A stretch of 64,000 nucleotides of DNA from Rhodanobacteraceae bacterium (lineage in GTDB: Bacteria > Pseudomonadota > Gammaproteobacteria > Xanthomonadales > Rhodanobacteraceae), in assembly GCA_009996615.1 (NCBI GenBank), contig JAACZU010000014.1, positions 23,941 through 87,940 of the forward strand, in the 5' to 3' direction. Below are positions 33,790 to 41,705 of this stretch, one piece after another. The translations under genes and the position numbers were made by a program. Under the pieces are notes generated by a model. The model did no database searches and had not been told where the DNA came from. It saw only the letters and a list, made by a program, of their open reading frames with translations. How positions within the stretch are numbered: the stretch's first letter is position 1; every line of letters starts with the position of its first letter.

Positions 33790-33960
33790 GGTGCACTTGC
33801 GGCCCTTTTCCACGGACGCGCCCCACGAGAAGCATCGCGCCTGCCGGCGCTCCCACCGGGTTGCCGCAAGCTCGACCTCGACCGCGATGCGCGGCCCCTG
33901 TGGGAGCGGCGGAAGCCGCGATGCTCGTCCGGTGCCAGCGCTCCCACCGGGACAGCCATG
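33790..33960. repeat. GTGGGAGCGGCGGAAGCCGCGATG family repeats
   Basis: Several related units (AAGCATCGCGCCTGCCGGCG-CTCCCAC and GTGGGAGCGGCGGAAGCCGC) stand in opposite orientations in the gap before the fds operon end. They belong to the same REP-like family as 50430-50545 and 55394-55416. Confidence 0.7.
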
Positions 33961-33963
33961 CGC

Positions 33964-34197
33964 TCACCCCGGCGGCGCGGACTCGCTCGCCGCCAGCTGC
34001 GCGATCGCCTCGCGCGCGAGTTCGCTGAGGCCAGCGCCGCCGGCGTCGAGATGGGCGAAGATCTGCCGGCGCATGCGCGGCGCCCAGTAGCGGCGCAGGT
34101 GCGTGGCGATCGCGTCGACCGCGGATGCGCGATCGGGCTCGGCGGCGAAGAACGCGGCGATGTCGTTGGCCATCTGGACCAGGTGTTCGATGCTCAC
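33964..34197 (-). CDS. fdsD: Formate dehydrogenase subunit delta
   Basis: A 77-residue protein, IEHLVQMANDIAAFFAAEPD.. with a C-terminal helix-rich region, matching the small FdsD subunit that ends soluble NAD-linked formate dehydrogenase operons. Its role is accessory and it is thought to help assembly or stability of the molybdenum enzyme. The GTG start at 34197 overlaps the fdhD stop (GTGA), so the two are translationally coupled. The longer open frame upstream is antisense-type noise inside fdhD. Confidence 0.85.
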   Translation of the reverse strand: MSIEHLVQMANDIAAFFAAEPDRASAVDAIATHLRRYWAPRMRRQIFAHLDAGGAGLSELAREAIAQLAASESAPPG

Positions 34198-35036
34198 GGG
34201 ACAGGCTCCGCTGCGGTCGCGACGATGCGCTGCGGCCCGCTGTAGACGACATGACCTTCGCGCCGCGCGAAGCCGACCAGGGTCAGGCCGGTCGTCTCGG
34301 CCAGCTGGATCGCCAGCGCGGTCGGCGCCGAGATCGCGGCGAGCAGGCCGACGCCGAGCGTGGCGGCCTTCTGCACCATCTCGTAGCTGGCGCGGCTGGT
34401 GACGACGAGGAAGCCGCCGTGCAGGTCCGCGCCGGCGCGCGCGAGCGCGCCGATCAGCTTGTCGAGCGCGTTGTGGCGGCCGACGTCCTCGCGCACCAGC
34501 ACGAGTTCGCCGTCGACGCGCGCCCACGCGGCCGCGTGCGTGGCGCCGGTGGCGAGGTTCAGCGGCTGGCGTTCGTGCAGCTCGGCAAGCGCGCGCTGCA
34601 GCGCCGCAGGCGTGATGCGCGGGCCGTCGCCGACCGGCGGCGGCTGGCGCAGCGCGTCCTCGAGCACCTGCGCGCCGCACAGGCCGCAGCCGCTGCGGCC
34701 GGTCAGGTTGCGCCGGCGCGCATCGAGCGCGGCCGCGCGCGCGGCCGGCACGCGCAGGCGCAGCTCGATGCCTTCGAGCAGGTCGTGGCGGCTGACGCCC
34801 TCGAGCTCGCGCGCCTGCCCGATCACCGCCTCGCTGAGCGAGAAGCCGAGCGCAAAGTCGTCCAGGTCGCACGGCGTGGCCATCATCACGACGTGCGGCG
34901 CGTCGTTGTAGAGCAGCGCGACCGGCACTTCCTCGGCGACGCGGTCGGTCGCCACCTCGACCGCGCCGTGGCGCCAGCGGCGCACCTCGCGCAGCGCGTA
35001 GCCGCGCGCGCCCGTCTCAGTGATCGGCGGGCGCAT
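34194..35036 (-). CDS. fdhD: FdhD sulfurtransferase for formate dehydrogenase (FdsC)
   Basis: A 280-residue accessory protein that transfers sulfur from a cysteine desulfurase to the molybdenum cofactor before insertion into FdsA. The key CxxC is in GRSGCGLCGAQVLED. Other family landmarks are EEVPVALLYNDAPHVVMMAT, LVREDVGRHNALDKLIG and GGFLVVTSRASYEMVQKAA. The start at 35036 (MRPPITETG) overlaps the end of fdsA by 20 bp. A 12-codon upstream extension would be Arg-rich and unlike the family. Confidence 0.95.
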   Translation of the reverse strand: MRPPITETGARGYALREVRRWRHGAVEVATDRVAEEVPVALLYNDAPHVVMMATPCDLDDFALGFSLSEAVIGQARELEGVSRHDLLEGIELRLRVPAARAAALDARRRNLTGRSGCGLCGAQVLEDALRQPPPVGDGPRITPAALQRALAELHERQPLNLATGATHAAAWARVDGELVLVREDVGRHNALDKLIGALARAGADLHGGFLVVTSRASYEMVQKAATLGVGLLAAISAPTALAIQLAETTGLTLVGFARREGHVVYSGPQRIVATAAEPVP

Positions 35037-38000
35037 GCGCCGCCTCCGGCAGCAGCGCCTGCTGCTGCGCATCGAGCGCGTGGAAGCGCTGCTGCCACGC
35101 CGACGGCTGCTGCACGCGCGTGACCTCGACCGCGGTGACCTTGTACTCGGGGCAGTTGGTGGCCCAGTCGGAGTTGTCGGTCGTGATCACGTTCGCGCCG
35201 GAGCCGGGGAAGTGGAACGTCGTGTAGACCACGCCCGGCTGCATGCGCTCGCTGAGCTGCGCGCGCAGCACGGTTTCGCCGGCGCGACTGGCAATGCCGA
35301 CCCAGTCGCCGTCGGCAATGCCGCGGTCCTCGGCGTCCTGCGGATGGATCTCGAGGCGGTCCTCGGCGTGCCAGGCGACGTTGCCGGTGCGGCGCGTCTG
35401 TGCACCGACGTTGTACTGGCTGAGGATGCGCCCGGTGGTCAGGATCAGCGGGTACTTCGCGTTGACCTTCTCGCGCGTGGGCACGTACTCGGTGACGAGG
35501 AAGCGGCCCTGCCCGCGCACGAACGTGCCCACGTGCATGGTCGGCGTGCCGTCCGGCGCCTGCGCGTTGCACGGCCACTGGATGCTGCCGAGTTCGTCCA
35601 GGTGCGCGTAGCTGATGCCGGCGAAGGTCGGCGTCAGGCGCGCGATCTCGTCCATGATCTGCGACGCATGCGCGTAGTGCATCGGGTAGCCGAGCGCGTT
35701 GGCGAGGAGCTGCGTCACCTGCCAGTCGGCGTAGCCGCTGCGCGGCGCCATCACCGCGCGCACGCGCGAGACGCGCCGCTCGGCATTGGTGAACGTGCCG
35801 TCCTTTTCGAGGAAGGTGGAGCCCGGCAGGAAAACGTGCGCGAACTTGGCCGTCTCGTTGAGGAACAGGTCCTGCACGACCACGCATTCCATCGCGCTCA
35901 GCGCGGCGGTCACGTGCTGCGTGTTCGGGTCCGACTGCGCGATGTCCTCGCCTTCGATGTAGAGCGCCTTGAAGCTGCCGTCGAGCGCCGCTTCGAACAT
36001 GTTCGGGATGCGCAGGCCCGGCTCGGCCTGCAGCGGCACGCCCCAGGCCTGCTCGAAGCTCGCGCGCACGGCGGCGTCGGCGACGTGTCGGTAGCCGCTG
36101 AACTCGTGCGGGAACGAGCCCATGTCGCACGAGCCCTGCACGTTGTTCTGCCCGCGCAGCGGATTGACGCCGACGCCCTCGCGGCCGAGGTTGCCGGTCG
36201 CCATCGCGAGGTTCGCGATCGCGATCACCGCGGTCGAGCCCTGCGCGTGCTCGGTCACGCCGAGGCCGTAGTAGATCGCCGCATTGCCACCGGTCGCGTA
36301 CAACCGCGCGGCCGCGCGCACGTCGCCGGCCGGCACGCCGGTGACCGCCTCCATCGCCTCGGGCGAGTTGCGCTCCTCGGCCACGAACGCGCGCCAGCGC
36401 TCGAACGGCGCGCGCTCGCAGCGCGCCGCGACGAATGCCTCGTCGACCAGTCCTTCGGTCACGATCACGTGCGCGAGCGCGTTCAGCAGCGCGACGTTGG
36501 TGCCGGGGCGCAGCTTCAGGTGCACGTCCGCGGCGACGTGCGGCGTGCGCACGAGGTCGATGCGGCGCGGATCGGCGACGATCAGCCGCGCGCCTTGGCG
36601 CAGGCGCCGCTTCATCTGCGAGGCGAACACCGGGTGCGCGTCGGTCGGGTTCGCGCCGATCACGAAGATCACGTCGGCCTGCATGACCGAATCGAAGCTC
36701 TGCGTGCCGGCCGACTCGCCGAGCGTGTTCTTCAGGCCGTAGCCGGTCGGCGAATGGCACACGCGCGCGCAGGTGTCGACGTTGTTGTTGCCGAACGCGG
36801 CGCGCACGAGCTTCTGCACGAGGTAGGTTTCCTCGTTCGTGCAGCGCGAGGAGGTGATGCCGCCGACCGCGTCGCGGCCGTACTTCGCCTGGATGCGCCT
36901 GAACTCGGACGCGGCGTGCGCGATCGCCTCATCCCACGACACCTCGCGCCACGGCTCGGAGATCGTCGCGCGCACCATCGGCTTGAGGATGCGGTCCGGA
37001 TGCGTCGCATAGCCGGTCGCGAAGCGGCCCTTCACGCACGAGTGGCCGTGGTTCGCGCGGCCGTCCTTGTCCGGCACCATCCTGACCAGCGTGTCGCCCT
37101 GCATCTCGGCGCGGAACGAGCAGCCGACGCCGCAGTAGGCGCAGGTCGTGACGACGCTGCGCGCGGCCGGGCCGAGCGCGAGCAGCGACTTCTCGCTCAG
37201 CGCGGTGGTCGGGCAGGCCTGCACGCAGGCGCCACAGGAGACGCATTCGGAATCGAGGAACGACTCGTCCTGGCTCGCGACCATGCGCGAGGCGAAGCCG
37301 CGGCCCTCGATCGTCAGCGCCAGCGTGCCCTGCTGCTCGTCGCAGGCGCGCACGCAGCGCGAGCAGACGATGCAGGCGGCCGGGTCGAACGTGAAATACG
37401 GGTTCGACGCATCCAGCGGCCGGAACAGCGGATTCAAGCCCTCCCCTTCAAGGGGGTGAGCCGGGCTTTCGATCGCGGCCGTCGGGCCGCGATCGCCGGC
37501 GAACGGCCGCACAGGGATGTGCGGACCGGACTCGCGAGCGCAGGATGCGCGAGGGGTGGGTGGGGATGGTGTCGGGCTCGCGTCGCGCTTCAATGCCGGG
37601 TAGACATGATTCGCGCCGTCGAAGCCATAGCGGACTTCCTCCACGCCGACCAGCGCCGCCATCTGCGCCATCTCGGTCTGCGCGGCGACGCCGGGGTTGG
37701 CCGCGTCGAGCGGGTAGTCGGACAGGTACAGCTCCATCACGCCGCGGCGCAGCCGGCCGAGCGTATCGCCCTGCGTGGTCACCTGCATGCCGGGCGCGAC
37801 CGGGGTCGTGCACGAGGCCGGGTAGCCCTTCATGCCCTCGACCTGCACCAGGCACAGCCGGCACGAGCCGAACGCATCGAGCAGCTCGGTCGCGCACAGC
37901 TTCGGGATCGTGATGCCGGCCTCGGCCGCCGCGCGCAACACCGAGGTACCGGCCGGCACCGTCACCGCGCGGCCGTCGATCGTCAGCGTGACGGTTTCGC

Positions 38001-38049
38001 TGGATGGCGACTTCGGCGTGCCCAGATCGGCTTCGGCGAGTGAACGCAT
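35017..38049 (-). CDS. fdsA: NAD-dependent formate dehydrogenase, molybdenum alpha subunit (with repeat insertion)
   Basis: A 1,010-residue catalytic subunit that oxidises formate to CO2 at a bis-MGD molybdenum site. Residues ~18-100 form a 2Fe-2S domain (CATELLDAFGSCRLCLVQVE). 4Fe-4S sites are ACIVCSRCVRACDE and CVSCGACVQACP. The Mo domain begins TTCAYCGVGCSF and has the metal-ligand Cys in CARVCHSPTGYGL. GGAGG precedes the ATG at 38049. Between KRDAS and NPYFTFDPA lie ~57 extra residues (PTPSPPTPRAS..HPLEGEGL) encoded by a dispersed intergenic-type repeat; without it the protein would have the usual family length. The insertion sits in a linker between iron-sulfur domains, so the enzyme may still work. 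Confidence 0.95.
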   Translation of the reverse strand: MRSLAEADLGTPKSPSSETVTLTIDGRAVTVPAGTSVLRAAAEAGITIPKLCATELLDAFGSCRLCLVQVEGMKGYPASCTTPVAPGMQVTTQGDTLGRLRRGVMELYLSDYPLDAANPGVAAQTEMAQMAALVGVEEVRYGFDGANHVYPALKRDASPTPSPPTPRASCARESGPHIPVRPFAGDRGPTAAIESPAHPLEGEGLNPLFRPLDASNPYFTFDPAACIVCSRCVRACDEQQGTLALTIEGRGFASRMVASQDESFLDSECVSCGACVQACPTTALSEKSLLALGPAARSVVTTCAYCGVGCSFRAEMQGDTLVRMVPDKDGRANHGHSCVKGRFATGYATHPDRILKPMVRATISEPWREVSWDEAIAHAASEFRRIQAKYGRDAVGGITSSRCTNEETYLVQKLVRAAFGNNNVDTCARVCHSPTGYGLKNTLGESAGTQSFDSVMQADVIFVIGANPTDAHPVFASQMKRRLRQGARLIVADPRRIDLVRTPHVAADVHLKLRPGTNVALLNALAHVIVTEGLVDEAFVAARCERAPFERWRAFVAEERNSPEAMEAVTGVPAGDVRAAARLYATGGNAAIYYGLGVTEHAQGSTAVIAIANLAMATGNLGREGVGVNPLRGQNNVQGSCDMGSFPHEFSGYRHVADAAVRASFEQAWGVPLQAEPGLRIPNMFEAALDGSFKALYIEGEDIAQSDPNTQHVTAALSAMECVVVQDLFLNETAKFAHVFLPGSTFLEKDGTFTNAERRVSRVRAVMAPRSGYADWQVTQLLANALGYPMHYAHASQIMDEIARLTPTFAGISYAHLDELGSIQWPCNAQAPDGTPTMHVGTFVRGQGRFLVTEYVPTREKVNAKYPLILTTGRILSQYNVGAQTRRTGNVAWHAEDRLEIHPQDAEDRGIADGDWVGIASRAGETVLRAQLSERMQPGVVYTTFHFPGSGANVITTDNSDWATNCPEYKVTAVEVTRVQQPSAWQQRFHALDAQQQALLPEAAHAPADH
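37434..37570. repeat. Composite dispersed repeat inserted in frame within fdsA
   Basis: On the plus strand: AAGCCCTCCCCTTCAAGGGG, GAGCCGGG, the hairpin CGATCGCGGCCG/GGGCCGCGATCG, CCGGCGAACGGCCGCACAGG, and GGTGGGTGGGGATGG at the far end. The first four parts match the intergenic copy at 33689-33768 in the same order. The GTGGGGATGG end matches 19384-19421. The encoded residues are not conserved in FdsA. Confidence 0.85.
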
Positions 38050-38358
38050 ATCAACCTCCGACGAAGCGGCTCAAGCCCCTCCCCCCTCGGGAGAGGGGTT
38101 GGGGAGAGGGTCCGGGCGAGTGCGAGGCCTCAAGCCTGCGCGAGTCCCACCGTCGTTGCGCGCAGACGGTGGGACTCGCCGCTGCGCGGCTGCGGCCCAC
38201 CCTACTTAATATCGAGCGCATGTCAGCCTCCGGCGCACCGCGCGCGACGATGATGGCCGTCATTCCGGCGTAGGCCGGAATCCAGCTTTTCAACACCAAC
38301 GACAGGAACTGGATCCCGGCCTTCGCCGGGATGACGGCAATCCAAGGTGCGTTCACTG
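38050..38358. repeat. Cluster of three repeat families in the fdsB-fdsA gap
   Basis: This 309-bp gap inside the operon holds CCCCTCCCCCCTCGGGAGAGGGG (38071-38122), GAGTCCCACCGTC..GACGGTGGGACTC (38131-38203), and GTCATTCCGGCGTAGGCCGG with CTGGATCCCGGCC..GGGATGACGG (38258-38338). fdsB and fdsA normally lie almost adjacent. No gene is present; the last 15 bases carry the fdsA ribosome-binding site. Confidence 0.8.
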
Positions 38359-39978
38359 TCATGCCCGCCCCCCGAAGTCTTCCGGAAAATGCGCCAGCGC
38401 GCTGCGCACCGGGTCCGGCGTGAGGCCGCCGAGCGCGCACAGCGAGCCGAAGCGCATCGTCTCGCACAGGTCCTCGAGCAGCGCGAAATTCTTCTCGCGC
38501 TCGATGCCGGCACGGATGCGCTCGAGCACCTCGACGCCGCGCGTCGAGCCGATCCGGCACGGCGTGCACTTGCCGCACGATTCGGCCGCGCAGAACTCCA
38601 TCGCGTAGCGCGCCTGCTCGGCCATGTCGACCGTGTCGTCGAACGCGACGACGCCGCCGTGGCCGAGCATCGCGCCGATCGCGGCGAACGCCTCGTAGTC
38701 GAGCACGGTGTCGAACTGCGAGGCCGGCAGGTACGCGCCGAGCGGGCCACCAACCTGCACCGCGCGCAGCGGCCGGCCGGACAGCGAGCCGCCGCCATAG
38801 TCGTACAGCAGTTCCCGCAGCGTCACGCCGAATGCGAGCTCGACGAGGCCGGTGCGCTTCAAGTTGCCGGCGAGCTGGATCGGCAGCGTGCCGCGCGAAC
38901 GGCCGGTGCCGTAGTCGCGGTAGAACGCGGCACCGCGCTCGAGGATGAGCGGCACCGAGGCGAGCGAGATCACGTTGTTGACCACGGTCGGGCGGCCGAA
39001 CAGGCCCTTCAGCGCCGGCAGCGGCGGCTTGAAACGGACCTGGCCGCGCTTGCCTTCGAGGCTGTCGAGCAGCGCGGTTTCCTCGCCGCAGATGTAGGCG
39101 CCGGCGCCGAGGCGCACTTCCAGCTCGAAGCGCTTGCCGCTGCCGCCGATGTCGGCGCCGAGCCAGCCGGCCGCGTAAGCGGCCGCGATCGCCGCGTCGA
39201 GCGCGCGCCGCGCATGCGGGTATTCGCTGCGCAGGTAGATGTAACCCTGCGTCGCACCGACCGCGAGGCCGGCGATCGCCATGCCCTCGACCAGGCATAG
39301 CGGATCGCCCTCCATCAGCATGCGGTCGGAGAACGTGCCGGAGTCGCCCTCGTCGGCGTTGCAGACGATGTATTTGGACGGCCGGGATTCGGGATTGGAG
39401 ATTGGGGATTGGGAAGAGCGGGCCGCCTCGAGGACCGTCTTCCACTTGATGCCGGTCGGGAACGCGGCGCCGCCGCGGCCGCGCAGGCCGGAGTCGATGA
39501 CCGTCTGCACGATCGCGGCCGGCGCCATGTCGAGTGCCTTGCGCAGGCCGCGGAAGCCGCCGTGCGCGACGTAGTCGGCGACGCTGAGCGGATCGGTCAC
39601 GCCAACGCGCGCGAAGCACAGGCGCTGCTGGCGCTTGAACCAGTCCAGTTCCTCGACCGCGCCGAGGCGCAGCGCGTGCGCGGCCCCCTCTCCCGCAACG
39701 GGAGAGGTGAAGACGCCGGCGTCGAACAGGCTCGGCACGTCGGCGGCGCGCACGGGTCCGTACGCCGTCCGAATCCCCAATCTCGAATCCCCAATCCCGG
39801 CTTCAACCTCCACCAATGGCTCAAGCCACAGCATCCCGCGCGAGCCGGTGCGCACGAGTTCGATCGCGATGCCGCGCCGCTGCGCCTCGGCCGCCAGCGC
39901 CTGCGCGGTGCGCTCGGCACCGAGCGCGAGCGCGCTGGCGTCGCACGAGACGCACACGCGAAGCGGAGCGGCACTCAT
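38359..39978 (-). CDS. fdsB: NAD-dependent formate dehydrogenase beta subunit, FMN/NAD-binding (with repeat insertions)
   Basis: A 539-residue NuoF-like subunit passing electrons from FdsA to NAD+. An N-terminal ferredoxin-like region (VCVSCDASALALGAE) is followed by the FMN/NADH domain (SGLRGRGGAAFPTGIKW, YIVCNADEGDSGTFSDR, AYICGEETALLDSLEG) and the C-terminal 4Fe-4S motif AAESCGKCTPCRIGSTRG. GGAGG lies nine bases before the ATG, which overlaps the fdsG stop as ATGA. Three short non-conserved inserts are encoded by dispersed repeats: AGIGDSRLGIR, FTSPVAGEGA and SSQSPISNPESRPS. Apart from these, all cofactor motifs are intact. Confidence 0.95.
   Translation of the reverse strand: MSAAPLRVCVSCDASALALGAERTAQALAAEAQRRGIAIELVRTGSRGMLWLEPLVEVEAGIGDSRLGIRTAYGPVRAADVPSLFDAGVFTSPVAGEGAAHALRLGAVEELDWFKRQQRLCFARVGVTDPLSVADYVAHGGFRGLRKALDMAPAAIVQTVIDSGLRGRGGAAFPTGIKWKTVLEAARSSQSPISNPESRPSKYIVCNADEGDSGTFSDRMLMEGDPLCLVEGMAIAGLAVGATQGYIYLRSEYPHARRALDAAIAAAYAAGWLGADIGGSGKRFELEVRLGAGAYICGEETALLDSLEGKRGQVRFKPPLPALKGLFGRPTVVNNVISLASVPLILERGAAFYRDYGTGRSRGTLPIQLAGNLKRTGLVELAFGVTLRELLYDYGGGSLSGRPLRAVQVGGPLGAYLPASQFDTVLDYEAFAAIGAMLGHGGVVAFDDTVDMAEQARYAMEFCAAESCGKCTPCRIGSTRGVEVLERIRAGIEREKNFALLEDLCETMRFGSLCALGGLTPDPVRSALAHFPEDFGGRA
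39380..39415. repeat. GGATTCGGGATTGGAGATTGGGGATT repeat inside fdsB
   Basis: A tandem-like GGATT(C/G)GGGATTGG unit of the same family as 16151-16174 and 22447-22480, read in frame as SQSPISNPESRP directly before the conserved KYIVCNADEGDSG. Confidence 0.85.
39684..39708. repeat. CCCTCTCCC..GGGAGAGG hairpin inside fdsB
   Basis: CCCCTCTCCCGCAACGGGAG is an inverted repeat of the family seen at 38071-38122 and 50331-50380. It encodes the SPVAGEGAA segment of FdsB. Confidence 0.75.
39769..39801. repeat. Second GGATT-family repeat inside fdsB
   Basis: CCGAATCCCCAATCTCGAAT and the following CCCCAATCCC form a double unit of the GGATTCGGGATT family, encoding AGIGDSRLGIR between LVEVE and AYGPVRA. 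Confidence 0.85.
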
Positions 39979-40499
39979 GCGCCCGCCTCCTCGCGCAAGC
40001 GGCCGACCAGCGCGTCGAACGCGTCCGCGGTCACGTTCGCATGCAGCTCATCGGCATCGAGCAGCAGCGAAGGCCCGCAGCCGCAGTTGCCCAGGCAATA
40101 GACCGGCTCCAGCGTGAGCGCGCCGTCGGCGGTGGTCTGGTGGAAATCGATGCCGAGCGTGCGCCTGGCATGCGCCTCGAGCGCGCGCGCGCCGCGTGCC
40201 TGGCAGGCCTCGGCGCGGCACAGGCGCAACACGTGCCGGCCCGGCGGCGTGCTGCGGAAATGGTGGTAGAAGCTGACCACGCCGTGCACCTCGGCGCGCG
40301 TGAGGTTGAGCGCCTGCGCGATCACCGGCAGCGCCGCCGGCGGCACATGGCCAAGCGCATCCTGCACCGCATGCAGCAGCGGCAGCAGTGCGCCGGGCCG
40401 CGCGGCATGCTCGGCGATCGCGCGCTGCACCGCCTGCGCCTGATCGGCCGGCAAGGCCGGCGACGGCGCGGCGCCGGAGCGCGCAGGCAATGGCTTCAT
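39975..40499 (-). CDS. fdsG: NAD-dependent formate dehydrogenase gamma subunit (NuoE-like)
   Basis: A 174-residue 2Fe-2S subunit and first gene of the fds operon. It shows the NuoE fold signatures LLPLLHAVQDALGHVPPAAL, GVVSFYHHF and the four cluster cysteines: LCRAEACQARGARAL contributes two, and YCLGNCGCGPSLLLD the others. It relays electrons within the FdsGBA complex. GAGGAA lies before the ATG at 40499; upstream in-frame codons belong to a repeat region. The stop overlaps fdsB. Confidence 0.93.
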   Translation of the reverse strand: MKPLPARSGAAPSPALPADQAQAVQRAIAEHAARPGALLPLLHAVQDALGHVPPAALPVIAQALNLTRAEVHGVVSFYHHFRSTPPGRHVLRLCRAEACQARGARALEAHARRTLGIDFHQTTADGALTLEPVYCLGNCGCGPSLLLDADELHANVTADAFDALVGRLREEAGA

Positions 40500-40601
40500 G
40501 GCAGTTTCCTCGGGCCCGTGTTTGCTCGATGCCGTTCGCCGCCCGCGCCACCTTGCCTGCCGGCCACGGTACGCGCGGCCAGTCCGGCCTCGGCGGCTCT
40601 T

Positions 40602-40628
40602 CACGCCCTCCCCCTCAAGGGGAGGGTC
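40602..40628. repeat. CCCTCCCCCTCAAGGGGAGGG repeat upstream of fdsG
   Basis: A short inverted repeat of the family at 19384, 37437, 43070 and 55470, in the divergent gap between fdsG and the methyltransferase gene. Confidence 0.75.
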
Positions 40629-40760
40629 GGATGCGTTGGCGCGAAAACCAATCCGCACCCCAGCGCTTACAATAGTCTTTTCACGCCGCGCCTGCGCAAG
40701 GCGGTCGCGCGGGCGCTCCGTCGCGGCGACTCACCCTGCGCCGCCGCACCGGAACGCTAC

Positions 40761-41357
40761 ATGAGCAAGCTCTACGACCGCGCCTATTTCGACAAGTGGT
40801 ACCGCCAGTCCGAGCACCGCGTCGGTTCGCGCGGCGCGCTCGCGCGCAAGGTCGCGATGATCGTGCACCTGGCCGAGTACTACCTCGGGCGGCCGCTGCA
40901 CAACGTGCTCGACGTCGGCTGCGGCGAGGCGCCGTGGCGCGCGCCGCTGCTGAAGCTGCGCCCGAAGCTGGACTACCGCGGCCTCGATGCGAGCGAGTAC
41001 GTGGTCGGCCGCTACGGCCGCACGCGCAACATCGGCCTGGCGCGCTTCGGCCAGCTCGCCGAGCTGCGCTTCGACACGCGCTTCGACCTGATCGTGTGCA
41101 GCGACGTGCTGCACTACGTCGAGGCGCGCGAGCTGCGCCGCGGCCTGTCCGGCTTCGGCGAACTGCTCGAAGGCATCGCGTTCCTCGAACTGTTCACCTC
41201 GCGCGACCTGGTCGACGGCGACCACGACGGCTTCATCGCGCGCACGCCGGCGTGGTACCGCGCACGCTTCCTCGACGCCGGCCTGCTGCCGTGCGGCTCG
41301 CACGCCTACCTCGGCCCGCGCCTGATGCGCACGGTCGCCGCACTCGAGTGCCTGTGA
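40761..41357 (+). CDS. Class I SAM-dependent methyltransferase
   Basis: A 198-residue soluble protein. It starts MSKLYDRAYFDKWYRQSE and has the SAM-binding glycine motif NVLDVGCGEAPWRAPLL, an acidic residue in LDASEYVV at the end of strand 2, and the post-II motif FDLIVCSDVLHYV. This is the small-molecule methyltransferase fold. The substrate is unknown. GGAACG precedes the ATG at 40761. It is divergent from the formate dehydrogenase operon, with no evident link. Confidence 0.8.
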   Translation: MSKLYDRAYFDKWYRQSEHRVGSRGALARKVAMIVHLAEYYLGRPLHNVLDVGCGEAPWRAPLLKLRPKLDYRGLDASEYVVGRYGRTRNIGLARFGQLAELRFDTRFDLIVCSDVLHYVEARELRRGLSGFGELLEGIAFLELFTSRDLVDGDHDGFIARTPAWYRARFLDAGLLPCGSHAYLGPRLMRTVAALECL

Positions 41358-41430
41358 GGCCATCGACGCGCGGCGCGTTCGGGCGCATGATGACGCACTG
41401 GTTCCCGTTACTTCCGCTGCATCGACTTCC

Positions 41431-41640
41431 ATGGCCGGCAAGATCCTGATCGTCGCGGCACTCGCCGCCATCCTCTACAACCTCGGCGCCGGCCTGTACT
41501 ACATGATGGTCGACAAGGGCGGCACCGACCGCACGCTGAACGCGCTGACGCGCCGCATCGCGCTGTCGGTCGGGCTGATCCTGCTGGTCATCCTCGGCAT
41601 CGGCCTCGGCTGGATCCAGCCGCATGGCATCGGCGGCTGA
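41431..41640 (+). CDS. DUF2909-like twin transmembrane protein
   Basis: A 69-residue protein with two hydrophobic helices (ILIVAALAAILYNLGAGLYY and ALSVGLILLVILGIGLGWIQ) joined by DKGGTDRTLNALTRRI. The length and layout match the DUF2909 / twin-transmembrane family, often encoded near SURF1 and subunit III of cytochrome oxidase. Here it sits about 15 kb from the oxidase locus, while a repeat-filled gap occupies the expected place (22296-22481). The function is unknown. No clear ribosome-binding site is seen. Confidence 0.72.
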   Translation: MAGKILIVAALAAILYNLGAGLYYMMVDKGGTDRTLNALTRRIALSVGLILLVILGIGLGWIQPHGIGG

Positions 41641-41705
41641 GCGATTGGCGCGCCGGCGCGCGCCGGCGTATCGTCGCGCCCCCTTCCGGCACCCGCGCTC
41701 CTGCC

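Noticed and set aside
35020-38043. A ~1,000-codon plus-strand open frame opposite fdsA
   Set aside because: It lies entirely antisense to fdsA, whose cofactor motifs are complete. Its composition (Arg, Ala, His, Val) is typical of GC-rich shadows.
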